Source of the DNA: Stereocaulon alpinum
Taxonomy: Eukaryota; Ascomycota; Lecanoromycetes; Lecanorales; Stereocaulaceae
Assembly: GCA_018257865.1 (NCBI GenBank)
Contig: JAEUBA010000174.1
Span: 1-33,451 of the forward strand
Length of the DNA stretch: 33,451 bases
Direction: 5' to 3'
Position numbers and translations under genes: made by a program. Within the stretch, counting starts at the first letter, position 1; the number at the start of each line of letters is the position of its first letter. Below the pieces are notes generated by a model. The model ran no database searches and was not told the DNA's origin. It was given only the letters and a program-made list of their open reading frames with translations. Positions 1-10,994 of this stretch are shown piece by piece.

Positions 1-1029
<1,029 letters not shown>

Positions 1030-2826
1030 ATGGATCTTAACAGCCTCAAGGATCAGGTCAGCAATTTGACGTTGTATGACCTGAAAGCAGGTGTTCGCAA
1101 GGTTCAAAATGGTGAGCTTCTTATTAAGGTGTACAAGCTGGACAAAAGCTGACAGCTGCCATTGTAGCTGTGATGAATTATACTGAGATGGAGGCGAAGG
1201 TGTGAAAAACAACCAAAGAAGTCCCTCGCTCATGCTAAGCTCCGATTGAAGGTCCGCGAGGCCACAAACAACGAACCATGGGGGGCTTCTTCGAGTCTCA
1301 TGCAAGAAATAGCCAATGGCACTCATAGCTAGTACGCACGTATTCTGCCTTAGTTCTGCATTTGCTCATGACTTTGTCTAGCCACCTGCTGAACGAGATC
1401 ATGCCCATGATCTATAAACGATTCACAGAGAAAGCTGCCGAAGAATGGAGGCAGATCTATAAGGTCCTTATGGAGTCGACTTTAGACTTGAGATGTCGTT
1501 GCTAACGGCGAACAGGCCCTACAGCTCCTCGAATTCCTGATCAAGAATGGCTCCGAAAGGGTCATTGACGACGCCCGTTCACATCTCTCCCTATTGAAAA
1601 TGCTACGACAATTCCACTACATTGACCAAAACGGCAAAGACCAAGGCGTTAACGTCCGCAATCGATCGAAAGAGCTAGCTGAACTTCTGGGAGACGTCGA
1701 ACGGATTCGAGCAGAACGAAAGAAAGCAAGAGCCAATCGCAACAAGTTTGGAGGCGTAGAAGGTGGCGCGATGAGTGGTGGCATGTCTGGGGGCAGCAAG
1801 TACGGAGGCTTCGGGAGTGAAGATGCTGGATATGGAGGATACAGTGGTGGCGTATACGGCGATGGTGGTGGTTACGGAGGCAATGCATCTGGTTTCCAGG
1901 ACTCGAGCAGTAGGAGGGACCGATTCGAAGAGTATGATGAGTATGATGAAGGCGCCACATCCTCCCCAGTAACCCGCAAGCGAGATTCACTTCCAGCAAG
2001 TGCGAGAGCCAAGAAGGCGGAGCCACCCAAGCCGAAGGAGCTAGAGATCGATATACTGGGATTTGACGATGACATTCCACCAGAAACCCCTCCAAAGGAA
2101 TTCAGTTCCGTAGGCAAGAAACCCCCCGCAAGTGCTCTAGAAGATGATGACGATTTTGACGACTTCCAATCCGCAACACCAACTACCACAGCTTCCAACT
2201 CTACGATACCACTACCCATGACCACCCAAAATGCCTCAGGCACACAATTCGCAGCTCCTAAGCCCGTCTCATCAAGTCAAGGCGCCAATCTCGGCGACCT
2301 TGTCGGCTTCAATTCGATCTCACCCGCTCCAAGTGCCACTAGCAGCATAATGTCGCCACCAGCCAGCAATTACAACATCTCCTCACCTCCAGCAGCAAGC
2401 GCCTTTACATCTCCACCACCAGTGATGCAGCAGCAAACCCAAGCGCCACGACCAACAGGCTACCAAGCAGCGACGCCCAATTACTTCACTTCCGTCCAAG
2501 TGCCCACGCCCTCCTCTCAACCATCATCTGCCCTCGGCGCCAGACCTGGTATGGCCTCGAACAATTCATTCTCGAAACCTGCCGCAAAGCCATCGGCATC
2601 TGGCGGCGATGCTTTTGCGTCGTTGTGGTCAACCACGAGTGCAAACGCTGGTATCAAGAAGGCTCCTACTCCTGGCAGTGGTGGACCGAATTTAGCAAGC
2701 ATGCAAAAGCAGAAAGCAGCGGCGGGTATCTGGGGAGCTCCTGCTGCAAGCTCAGCAGCGCCTATGCAGCCGATGCAGAGCAACGGACAAAAGAGCGGAG
2801 GAGCAATGGATGACCTATTGGGTTGA
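1030..2826 (+). CDS. ENT3: ENTH-domain epsin, ENT3-type clathrin adaptor
   Basis: Five exons give a 528-aa protein: 1030-1111, 1168-1199, 1252-1331, 1382-1463 and 1516-2826. All four introns are short GT-AG introns (50-56 nt). The spliced N-terminus reads as an ENTH domain over about residues 10-165, including MDLNSLKDQVSNLTLYDLKA, NNEPWGASSSLMQEIANGT and IKNGSERVIDDARSHL. Known family role: ENTH domains bind phosphoinositides, and Ent3/epsinR proteins recruit clathrin and gamma-ear adaptors (AP-1, GGA) at the trans-Golgi/endosome. After the domain come a Gly/Tyr-rich stretch (about 171-218), two acidic Phe motifs (DILGFDDD about 271, DDDDFDDFQSA about 302) that resemble ear-binding peptides, a long Ser/Pro/Ala/Gln tail, and a terminal MDDLLG that may bind clathrin. 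The start at 1030 is chosen because the ENTH sequence begins there. The frame from 1594 alone would lose most of the domain. Confidence 0.95.
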
Positions 2827-3521
2827 AAAAGACAACCAACGATCATTAGTCGACGAGAATACGGGGCCCCAACTCGAGCAGAAAATCTCACGGAGACGTG
2901 GCGTCCGGTGAACGAAAAGATAAATTGCAATTGGATGCTATACAAACGATACAGGGCACGGAGGGAAAGATCTTCTTTGCTGAGGGTGTCGCTTTACGCT
3001 GGTATCGAAAGGATAGATATGGAGCAAATTCTACAATGTTTGGCTTGTCCTTTGATTTCGTGTCCTATTCTGCTAGAACTTCCAATACACACTTCTTGCC
3101 CCGATACAAGCTGTCAATCGATCTGCACTTATTCGACTACTCTGTCTTCATTTGCCGGAGTGCAGAAAATCGGACGCCGTTTCAGTTGCCATGTTGTTGA
3201 TTTCTATTGCAATGCAATGCTTGCCTATGCCTTCCTCTCGACATCATCTACTATTGTATCGAATACGTGCGTGCGCGGAATACTTTCTCTTTGTCGGCAC
3301 GCCAGACGTTCAGACTCCGGCTTCACATGAGGGAGTCATCTTGGCAACGGCCAACAATCACATGCAAAGTAAGAAAAACCCCATACTTCTCTTATAAAAA
3401 TGCTAGAAAAGAAAGACATATTCAGCTCTGCTCCTACTCCTCAGCATTGCCATCCAGAGGTAGATATTTATATTGCAGCAATACCAATACTCAATGAGTT
3501 CCATTACACTTTCGAAACAAG
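2827..3521. other. Intergenic region, ENT3 3' end to next gene
   Basis: Several short overlapping frames exist between 2898 and 3497, but they overlap one another in different frames and have no recognisable content. I read this as the ENT3 3' UTR plus the promoter of the gene at 3522. Confidence 0.55.
3393..3400 (+). promoter_or_regulatory. Possible TATA box for the gene at 3522
   Basis: The sequence TATAAAAA lies 122 nt upstream of the ATG at 3522. The placement suits a fungal TATA box with a leader of about 80-100 nt. There is no other support. Confidence 0.35.
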
Positions 3522-4136
3522 ATGCGCAACTTACTCAAGAACCGCCAGTCAAAAGACGTCAAATTGAATACAAAGGGCACCAAATCAGAACTCGACCTAC
3601 TAGACGACAGCAAACCCACTAAGGGAGACATTCAAACAGACAACGCCTGTTCCAAGGAAATGAAATCCATACAAACCGACAAAACCTCCTCACCAAAAAC
3701 CCACTCAGACCCACCAACCACCGCCTCAGAAGTAAAAACCTATGTCCTAGCCAACATCCTCGACCTAGCTCGCTCAACCGCAGAAATGGATTTCACCACC
3801 CCCGAGCTCAGAGAATTAATACTCGATATGAAAGCATGGCTAGCTCGCGTTACAATCGAGGTAGAAAGGAAACACTTGAATGGAGTAAAGAATGGTAATG
3901 GAATAGATACGGAGGGTTTGTTGAGGGAGAGGGAAAGGGGGCACTTGCTGATATTGGCGGAGATTGGAAGTATTATATATCGGTTGGAGGAGAGGTTGAG
4001 GAGGAGGGAGAGGTTTGGGGGTGAGTTGCGTTTTCGGGGGGAGATGATTAGGAGGAGGTTTAAGGATTGGTTTGGGAGGTTGAAGGGGAGATTGGGGTGT
4101 AAGAGGGATAGGGATCGTGGAGGGGGTGAAGGATGA
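3522..4136 (+). CDS. Hypothetical charged 204-aa protein
   Basis: I do not recognise this protein. The single open frame starts with ATG in a purine context (ACAAGATG) and ends with TGA. Residues 1-70 are polar and Lys/Ser/Thr-rich and probably disordered. Residues 71-110 look helical and better ordered (VKTYVLANILDLARSTAEMD, then a PELRELILDMKAWLARV segment). Residues about 130-204 are extremely Arg/Glu/Gly-rich and end in GGGEG. There is no signal peptide and no membrane segment. The coding strand switches from A/C-rich in the first half to G-rich in the last 230 nt, which also makes the tail low in complexity. It could be a lineage-restricted protein. A chance frame is less likely, because the helical core uses varied codons. 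Confidence 0.6.
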   Translation: MRNLLKNRQSKDVKLNTKGTKSELDLLDDSKPTKGDIQTDNACSKEMKSIQTDKTSSPKTHSDPPTTASEVKTYVLANILDLARSTAEMDFTTPELRELILDMKAWLARVTIEVERKHLNGVKNGNGIDTEGLLRERERGHLLILAEIGSIIYRLEERLRRRERFGGELRFRGEMIRRRFKDWFGRLKGRLGCKRDRDRGGGEG

Positions 4137-5406
4137 GGGGTTTAGGGATCGGAGTTTTCAGATATTGCTATCCTCTTTGGAGCATAGAGGAAGCTGTAAT
4201 TTCTCTTTCTGAGAGATAGGTCGCATACAAATGTCCATATCCCCTGGTGTGCCCTATAACTATATCCTTAGCCCTAGCCCTATGCTGAGAATGGGTCGGA
4301 ATTGAAATGTTTTGTGACGCGGTTCAGGCAGCCTTCGTACGATGTATTTTTAGCACCCTGCAAGTGATACCATGATGATGGTATTGATTGGTGAATTTCC
4401 AAGCCCACCAAAGATAGCTGCCTGGAATATTCACCTTTTGAATTTGGCCGGCAGTGCAGAGGTGACGCAGAGTACAGGGGTGACGCAGAGTGCAGAGCCG
4501 TCTCAAGCTAATAGGTAGAAGCAGGTAAAAGCCATGGGAAAAGCGGTTGTTGCACACGGAGGGAGAGATCATCATTGAACATTCGCATCCCCTATCCTGC
4601 CCCTTTATCATCCCAGGATTATGGCTACGCCACACAAACTTCTTCTCGGGAATCGATATTCCAAAAGTAGATGTAACAATACCGTATTGCAGGCTGCTCA
4701 ATTCTTGGCACTGATAGCACTTGGAAAGCTTAGCCCATTCCAGCAATGAGATCGTTGGTCACGTCCCTGCATTGAGCACAGCTCTCCACTACAGACCTGT
4801 AATTGCAAACTTGTGCAAATGTCGCTCGTATATCAGAGTTCAGAAGCAGTCTCGACATGATAGTGGCAGCTGGAAAATTCTTCACTAGCGCCCACGTTAT
4901 GACGCCCGTCCCGTTACTAGGCCCATGATCAGCAGCCGACAGCTCTGGGCGAATGCTCAAATTCACGCAGATCCCCCAACGCTCTTGCTGAGTTGATATT
5001 GACTATTCAGCAACAACATCTTCGCTTTAGACACTATTCGAAGCTGTGATTATCTTCTCCATTGTTTGTACACATCAGACGAACAGATATACGAAGCTTT
5101 CGAGCCCCAATAGCGTGAGTTCTGCCCCTCCATCCTACAGCAAAGCTACAACCTGGCAAACGATTGCATTGTCTTGTTTGCTGTGATGCAACTATCAATC
5201 GACATCCGACTCTGGGATCGAGAACCGTTTGCAGACCCAATTGGCTGCTATTTTTACTCCAGCAGTCATGCTCGTTCCTCTTGCCCCATACCTGGAGCCC
5301 GCCTTCCCAATTGTCTCCCAAACGTTGTTCCCTTTTTACTGAGGCTAATGTGTCGTTCTTATGCATAACAGGAAACTTCATACCCCGTTGAAGCATAGAA
5401 GTCAAG
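4137..5406. other. Intergenic region before UGP1
   Basis: No convincing gene. Minus-strand frames (4324-4746, 4730-4966, 5034-5486) have unstructured, Cys/Ser-rich shadow-like translations. A short 18-bp tandem repeat lies at 4457-4497. The end of this stretch is probably the UGP1 promoter and 5' leader. A possible leader intron ends at an ATAACAG acceptor at about 5370, some 37 nt before the ATG. Confidence 0.5.
4457..4497. repeat. 18-bp tandem repeat, 2.3 copies
   Basis: The unit CAGAGGTGACGCAGAGTA is followed by a second copy with two changes and a partial third (CAGAG). It lies in non-coding sequence. Confidence 0.8.
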
Positions 5407-7499
5407 ATGGCGGCAGCACAGAGGGCTATACCTTCACATCTTAGGGATGGAGCCGCGACCAACGGCGGCGAGGCTGGTGCTTTCAAGCGAAACCACCATC
5501 AAAAGTCTCAATCTCACATGGTGAGTCTCCATGTTCCTGAAAAATCCGCTGGGCTCCATACAAACCATAGAAAGCGCGAGTCTGAAGAGGTTCCTTTCCT
5601 TTTTGAAGGGCGAAGGCGTGGGTGGTCGCGGCCACTTTTTAGGGAAGTCGCTACTGGCTCAACACTGAAACCAGCAGCAATGACTTCGGATCTAAACACC
5701 TCCTTCTGCACTGTTTACAGCTCTGCCTGTGAATACAAGCTTTACTCCCCCAGAACTATTCTATAGCGTTTCTTCATCCCTTGCATCGTTAGGGTTTCTG
5801 GAGAACTTCTGATTGGTGCCACAATCTATTCTGTGAAGTGTCTCACTTCAAGCGGTCTAGAACCATGACTTCTGTTACACAATCCCCATCTCTACGCGCT
5901 TATTTCTCCTCCGAGAACACAACTCTAGATCCTATGACTCTCTTTTCACACAAAACTCCTACAGATCCTGCATGTGCTATGGCGCCCGCAGACTCTTTGA
6001 GTTCAGAGCTGACCAGGCCTCGTGCCGACTCTAAGGCCTTCGAGAACGCTTCTACCTCCGTTGCAGCCAACCAAATGCGAAATGCCCTCAATGCCTTAGC
6101 GGAGACTTGCAAGGACGAAGACGAGAGAGAGCGGTTCGAGACTGAGATGGACAACTTCTTCGGACTATTCCGCCGCTACCTCAACGACAAGGCTAAAGGC
6201 AACGTACTGTCGTGGGACCGTATTGCTCCGCCTGCACCTTCCCAAGTCATTGATTACAACGAGCTTGCAAACTCGGAGTCTGTCGAATACCTCAAGAAGC
6301 TCGCCGTGATCAAGCTCAACGGTGGCCTGGGCACTTCCATGGGTTGCGTTGGCCCTAAGTCAGTAATCGAAGTCCGAGATGGCATGTCCTTCCTCGATCT
6401 ATCTGTTCGCCAGATCGAATACCTTAATAGAACCTACAATGTCAACGTGCCTTTCGTCTTGATGAACTCCTTTAACACCGACGAGGACACCCAGAACATC
6501 ATCAAGAAGTATGAAGGCCACAATATCGATATCATGACCTTCAACCAATCACGTTATCCCCGCGTTTTGAGAGATTCGCTTCTCCCAGCACCAAGGTCCT
6601 ACGACTCACAGATTTCTGATTGGTACCCACCCGGCCATGGAGACGTCTTCGAATCTCTATACAACTCTGGCATCCTCGACAAGCTCCTTGAGCGAGGCGT
6701 GGAGATCCTGTTCCTCTCCAATGCCGATAATTTGGGTGCGGTCGTTGACCTTCGCATTCTGCAGCACATGGTTCAAAGCGATTCTGAGTATATAATGGAA
6801 TTGACCAATAAGACCAAGGCTGATGTCAAGGGTGGAACTATCATTGACTACGAAGGCTCGGTCCGCCTACTTGAAATTGCTCAGGTTCCGAAGGAGCACA
6901 CAAACGAGTTCAAGTCCATTAAGAAGTTCAAATACTTCAACACCAACAACATCTGGCTCAATTTGAAAGCCGTCAAGCGAGTCGTTGAGCAGAACGAACT
7001 CGAGATGGAGATCATCCCTAATAACAAGTCGATACCAGCCGACAAGAAGGGGGAATCTGACGCCAACATTGTTCAATTAGAAACCGCTGTTGGTGCAGCG
7101 ATCCGCCACTTCAAGAACGCCCACGGTGTCAACGTGCCACGTCGACGTTTCTTGCCTGTCAAGACATGCTCTGATCTTATGCTCGTCAAGTCAGATCTCT
7201 ATAGCTTGAAACACGGCCAGCTTGTCATCGACGCAGATCGTTTCGGAGGGGCACCATTGATCAAGCTGGGCAACGATTTCAAGAAAGTCAGCGACTTCCA
7301 GAAGCGAATCCCCAGCATTCCCAAAATTCTCGAATTGGATCACTTGACCATCACTGGCGCCGTCAACCTGGGTCGAGGAGTGGTATTGAAGGGCACTGTC
7401 ATCATTGTGGCTACGGAGGGCAGCACGATCGACATTCCTCCAGGATCGGTTCTGGAAAATGTGGTCGTTCAGGGTAGCTTGAGATTGTTGGAGCATTGA
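5407..7499 (+). CDS. UGP1: UTP-glucose-1-phosphate uridylyltransferase
   Basis: Two exons, 5407-5520 and 6036-7499, encode about 525 aa, the usual size for eukaryotic UDP-glucose pyrophosphorylases. Reaction: UTP plus glucose-1-phosphate gives UDP-glucose plus pyrophosphate, in the cytosol. UDP-glucose feeds beta-glucan, glycogen and trehalose synthesis and glycosylation. Visible motifs: the nucleotide-binding loop LNGGLGTSMGCVGPKS (about 132-147), WYPPGHGDV (about 234-242), FLSNADNLG (about 264-272), KTCSDLMLVKSDLY (about 415-430), and a C-terminal left-handed beta-helix region around GAVNLGRGVVLKGTVIIVA. The first exon (starting MAAAQRAIPSHLRDG) ends exactly at a GTGAGT donor, and the second begins AFENASTSVAANQMRN after AAG. 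This matches my memory of fungal UGP1 N-termini. The 515-nt intron contains an in-frame ATG (see separate entry). Confidence 0.95.
5865..6035 (+). other. Candidate alternative first coding exon of UGP1
   Basis: Inside the UGP1 intron, the ATG at 5865 (context AACCATGAC) opens a frame that runs without a stop for 57 codons straight into the second exon in the correct phase. Its N-terminus begins MTSVTQSPSLRAYFSSENTT. A transcript starting inside the intron would therefore give a UGP1 isoform with a different N-terminal extension. It may equally be intronic sequence that happens to be open. Confidence 0.35.
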
Positions 7500-8332
7500 G
7501 CTCTTGTTCCTATGCATAGAGGTCTTCACGTTGTATTTGAGAAAAGGCAACGGTGGCTAATACTTTTTACTCGCCACTGCCACCTTGGGTGACCATAGAG
7601 CTTCACCTGGGCTGTCTGCCTTGAAAGAGGGACAGCGTAGTCTAGATAGAGAACAATGCCATAACACGTACATATCTATATTGTACATTCTCGTGATAGG
7701 GTAAGATTAGATCTGGCGCTTGGAACGCGCCCAGAGATGCTAAGCATACCAAGCTTTACGTACAAGCTTTTCCACGCGAGAAGTCCCTTGTATATGGACC
7801 TTCTCCCACGCTTCTCTATTTGCGGCAGTACGTCAGAACAAGAAGGTGCTTACTATCACAAAATCAATAATCACAAAAAGTACGTGGACGGATCCGGATG
7901 TCGGCTTCGCGTCTTTACAGGGCGGAGATTATCGAGACACTTTGCCAATTAAAGCCAAGACTCGGCTCCAGATGCACTCAATGACGACGCTTTGTTCGTT
8001 CCGGACTGAACAACCTATTGCGCCCAGTCTCAACTATTGCATCAGACAAGGTATTGACAGCAGCAAGTCGTGCTCCTAAATTACTCTCTCGAAGGAAGTG
8101 GCGGAGTTCTCAAGACCAGATAAAAGTCAGGCCTGCGGCTGAAGATCCCTGACGAAAAGATCCTTCTGTCGACAGTGGCTTAGGCACACGACAATCCTTC
8201 GCTGTCTCAGCTAAATCTACCCTTCAACTACTACGACCGCAGCACTTTCTCCTGGGTTGATCAACCCTTATAACTGCTATCGTCTTGTCACTGGCCTATT
8301 ATGCGGCGTTCGTGTCCACAGCGATCGCTTCA
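7500..8332. other. Intergenic region, UGP1 3' UTR to LicD gene
   Basis: No gene is supported here. Small frames at 7737-8079 have no recognisable features. The frame leading into the LicD gene is open back to 8261 but has no ATG before 8333. Confidence 0.55.
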
Positions 8333-9704
8333 ATGATTCTCCGGTCGGCCTCATGGCTTTCGCCCGCCATCAAGTTGACAGCCTTCCTACTCCAGATTAG
8401 CCGGGGTTGTGGTGATGCTGATTTCGAGAGCGTGAGGATCAAATATGATTACAGGTATATGGGTGGGAGAGGTGGTGATCCGAAGGAGAAGTACTGGCGT
8501 GAGTCTGGTCTCCTGGTGACACGAATGACACTGCTGACATACCCGGCTTCTACAGATGAGTCGGTGTAAGTTCTACTCAACATTTCCACCTATATAATGG
8601 TATGCTAAACAGCGGCTAAAGTTTCCACCCTCACTACGATGGCCGGTATGAGAACGTTTTGCTCTTCCATAAGACGAGTCAGGCTGATCAGATCCAGATT
8701 CACCGACCACGCTCTACCCTACGAAGAACAGAAGTCGAACCTTACACTGCTGATGCAATCCTACCTTTGGTCGATGGCAGATTTGGGGGCTGAAACATGG
8801 ATAATACACGGGACATTGCTGGGCTGGTGGTGGAATCATAAAGTAAGGCCATGGACACCGCGCTCAAGTCTCCTGGTGTGACTAATATTCCCTAGATCCT
8901 ACCGTGGGATTCCGACATCGACGTGCAAATGACGAACACTACGGTCCATTTCCTTGCCAGCTATTACAACATGACTATACATAGCTACAGAAAGCGAAAA
9001 TATCTACTAGAGGTCAACCCTAAATACACGGACGATTCATATGATGACTATCTGAACGTCATCGATGCAAGATGGATCGATATTCAGACAGGCTTGTTCA
9101 TTGATATCACGGCTGTCAGACCTAAAGAAGGCTTCCCAAACACAATATGCTCAAAGGATCAACACGAGGAAAGGGTTAGTACTGCACAAGTCCATGTTGC
9201 CCAAAGTACCAATCTCATGCATCGTGTAGACCCAAGATCTATTTCCACTACGAGACAGTCTGTTCGAAGGCCAGGCCGTAAAAATACCATACGATTACAC
9301 AAAGCTGCTCACAACAGAATATGGGGCAGCCTCGCTCAGCAAGACCAAGTACTCCGGGTAAATGGCTACTTTAACATACACCGCCATCTGAGTAGTGGCT
9401 AATGATCATCCAGACATATTTTCAACACAACGAGCATGGAATGGGAACGAACAAGGCAAGCTCCCTCACTTGGGAGGAACTTCGACCCATGCAGTCAATC
9501 GCAAGCCTCGATGCGCGGTCGTGGACGCAAGATGTGCAGGATGAATGAGGACTGGGGCTAACAAGATTCTGTGTGGGCAGGAGAATACAACCGAAGAACA
9601 ATCCAGCACGAGCGAGAAAGAAGATTGCAGATGGAAAGGCTAGTAAGGCAGAACGCTTGTTTGGGAAGAATAGATTCGTTCAAGATGATAGGAAGCACTC
9701 GTGA
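8333..9704 (+). CDS. LicD-family protein, Mnn4-like
   Basis: The spliced model has exons 8333-8498, 8556-8565, 8622-8645, 8698-8842, 8896-9174, 9230-9357, 9414-9533 and 9581-9704 (331 aa). Introns are 47-57 nt, GT-AG. Splicing restores a continuous family signature: KYWHESVFHPHYDGRF, WIIHGTLLGWWWNHK, then ILPWDSDIDVQ with the metal-binding DxD residues, and RWIDIQTGLFIDIT. Family knowledge: fungal Mnn4-like LicD proteins act in, or regulate, mannosyl-phosphate transfer to glycoproteins in the secretory pathway. The N-terminus is uncertain. The first ATG gives a weakly hydrophobic start, and an upstream exon with a better signal anchor could be missing. The C-terminus is also uncertain: without the last 47-nt intron (which contains GGCTAAC) the protein stops at 9561 (299 aa). 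With it, the tail is Lys/Arg-rich and stops at 9704. The family is certain; the ends are not. Confidence 0.85.
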
Positions 9705-10967
9705 AGAGCATTGGGGGTCAACACGGCTGGAAGTACGTTCTAATCGCTAGCATTACTACCGGAGTCCTTTGTTGCATAGTTGACGTTGTCAAGGATGGTA
9801 GGGGTGTATTGAGCGATCGTGTTTAGGTTTAAGAGTAAAGGTTTTCCTTTAGTCTATCACCCCAGCAATATTGAGCATATGGCGGGGTTATATCGGATCC
9901 TCTGCAGGCCGTTAAATAGCCGTGGGATCGACATTTGTACAAATGCGTCAGATACCATATCTTTGTTCAAGATCTCATCTCGTTGTCTCCGTCCACCTTT
10001 TGAAGACGCACAACCCGAGGGTCAAGCCATAAATGTCCCATGTACCACATCAACCAGATGCTTTAGTACTCCGCACGCTAACAACTCCTGCAACTCAGAT
10101 GTCGTTTCTGGTCTTAGTGAGAATACCGGCGGAAATTGAGATTGCCATAATTTCGCATCTACTGGCATTGCTCAATAACCACGCCTGGTTTATCAAATGG
10201 AATGCGGGAAAGTTCTTCGTAATGTACTAAGCTATCGGATTCTGGATATCGGAAGGATTCTATACTTGACTCCAGCTGGGCGCAAGAAGCTCAATATTGT
10301 ACAGTAAGGCCCGTAGACGCTTGTTGGCTGTAGGGAATGAAATCTGCGGTTCCTATTAGACTCCGAGGTGCGATAGAATAATCTATTAATAGATCAATCC
10401 CCCAGTCGTAGGATCTAGGTAAGCTTAGTCGTTGTATTATGCCCTAAGGGAAAATGTGCTGTAGGGCGGGGGCGATTCCATCTTCAAAGCAGCCTCTTCC
10501 TGCAGCGGAAAGTCGGTGAGTCAGAAGATCCCAGATTACGGTATCACGGATGAAAATAGACCTAACGTTGGACCCAAGCAATATCTAGCGAAGAACGGGA
10601 CGTTTTGATTGAGCGGGATCCGTAGGCTGTGCCGCGAACAGCAACCAGGACGTCAAACAGAGTGCCAATCACGTCAAGCCATAGAGGGCAGCGATTGTTG
10701 CTGCATGTTTACTAATCATATGATTCACCGTCAAACCATACATGTAATTGTCTCGAGCTCTGTACGGAGTATAGCCTTGTTCAGTCTTATGTGTCGGACG
10801 AATGTGGCTGCCCTACCCGGCTATGATGATGCTATTAAGTTCGGCGATTAGATAAACACCGGTGTAGAGCTTGGCACTATCTTACCAATCACCTGCTCAA
10901 CTAATTTACACATCTTACAGCTTCTCAACGTCACTCACTATTGCAAACTTGCTCTGGAGGTTGTACC
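9705..10967. other. Intergenic region before the Zn2Cys6 factor
   Basis: About 1.26 kb with no gene I can support. Frames at 9819-10230 and 10609-10851 are short and featureless. The region is probably the promoter and leader of the regulator at 10981, whose regulatory regions are often long. Confidence 0.55.
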
Positions 10968-10994
10968 ATGCCCAGTAATCATGTCTCAACTTGA
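10968..10994 (+). promoter_or_regulatory. Overlapping upstream ORF at the transcription factor start
   Basis: An ATG 13 nt upstream of the main start is out of frame (+1) and opens an eight-codon frame that ends in TGA at 10992-10994, just inside the main coding sequence. Its context (TACCATGCC) is as good as or better than that of the main start (AATCATGTC). If the leader includes it, ribosomes would need leaky scanning or reinitiation to make the regulator. Confidence 0.55.

Noticed and set aside
4324..5486. Three successive minus-strand open frames
   Set aside because: The translations look unstructured, one is shaped by the 18-bp repeat, and the last overlaps the first exon of UGP1 on the other strand.
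5838..5864. Start of UGP1 at 5838
   Set aside because: That codon is GTG. The first ATG in this frame is at 5865, and the conserved N-terminus comes from the exon at 5407-5520.
9819..10230. Overlapping plus-strand frames, one with a slight F-box-like IPAEIEIAIISHL string
   Set aside because: The match is short, isolated and not supported by any following domain or splice structure.
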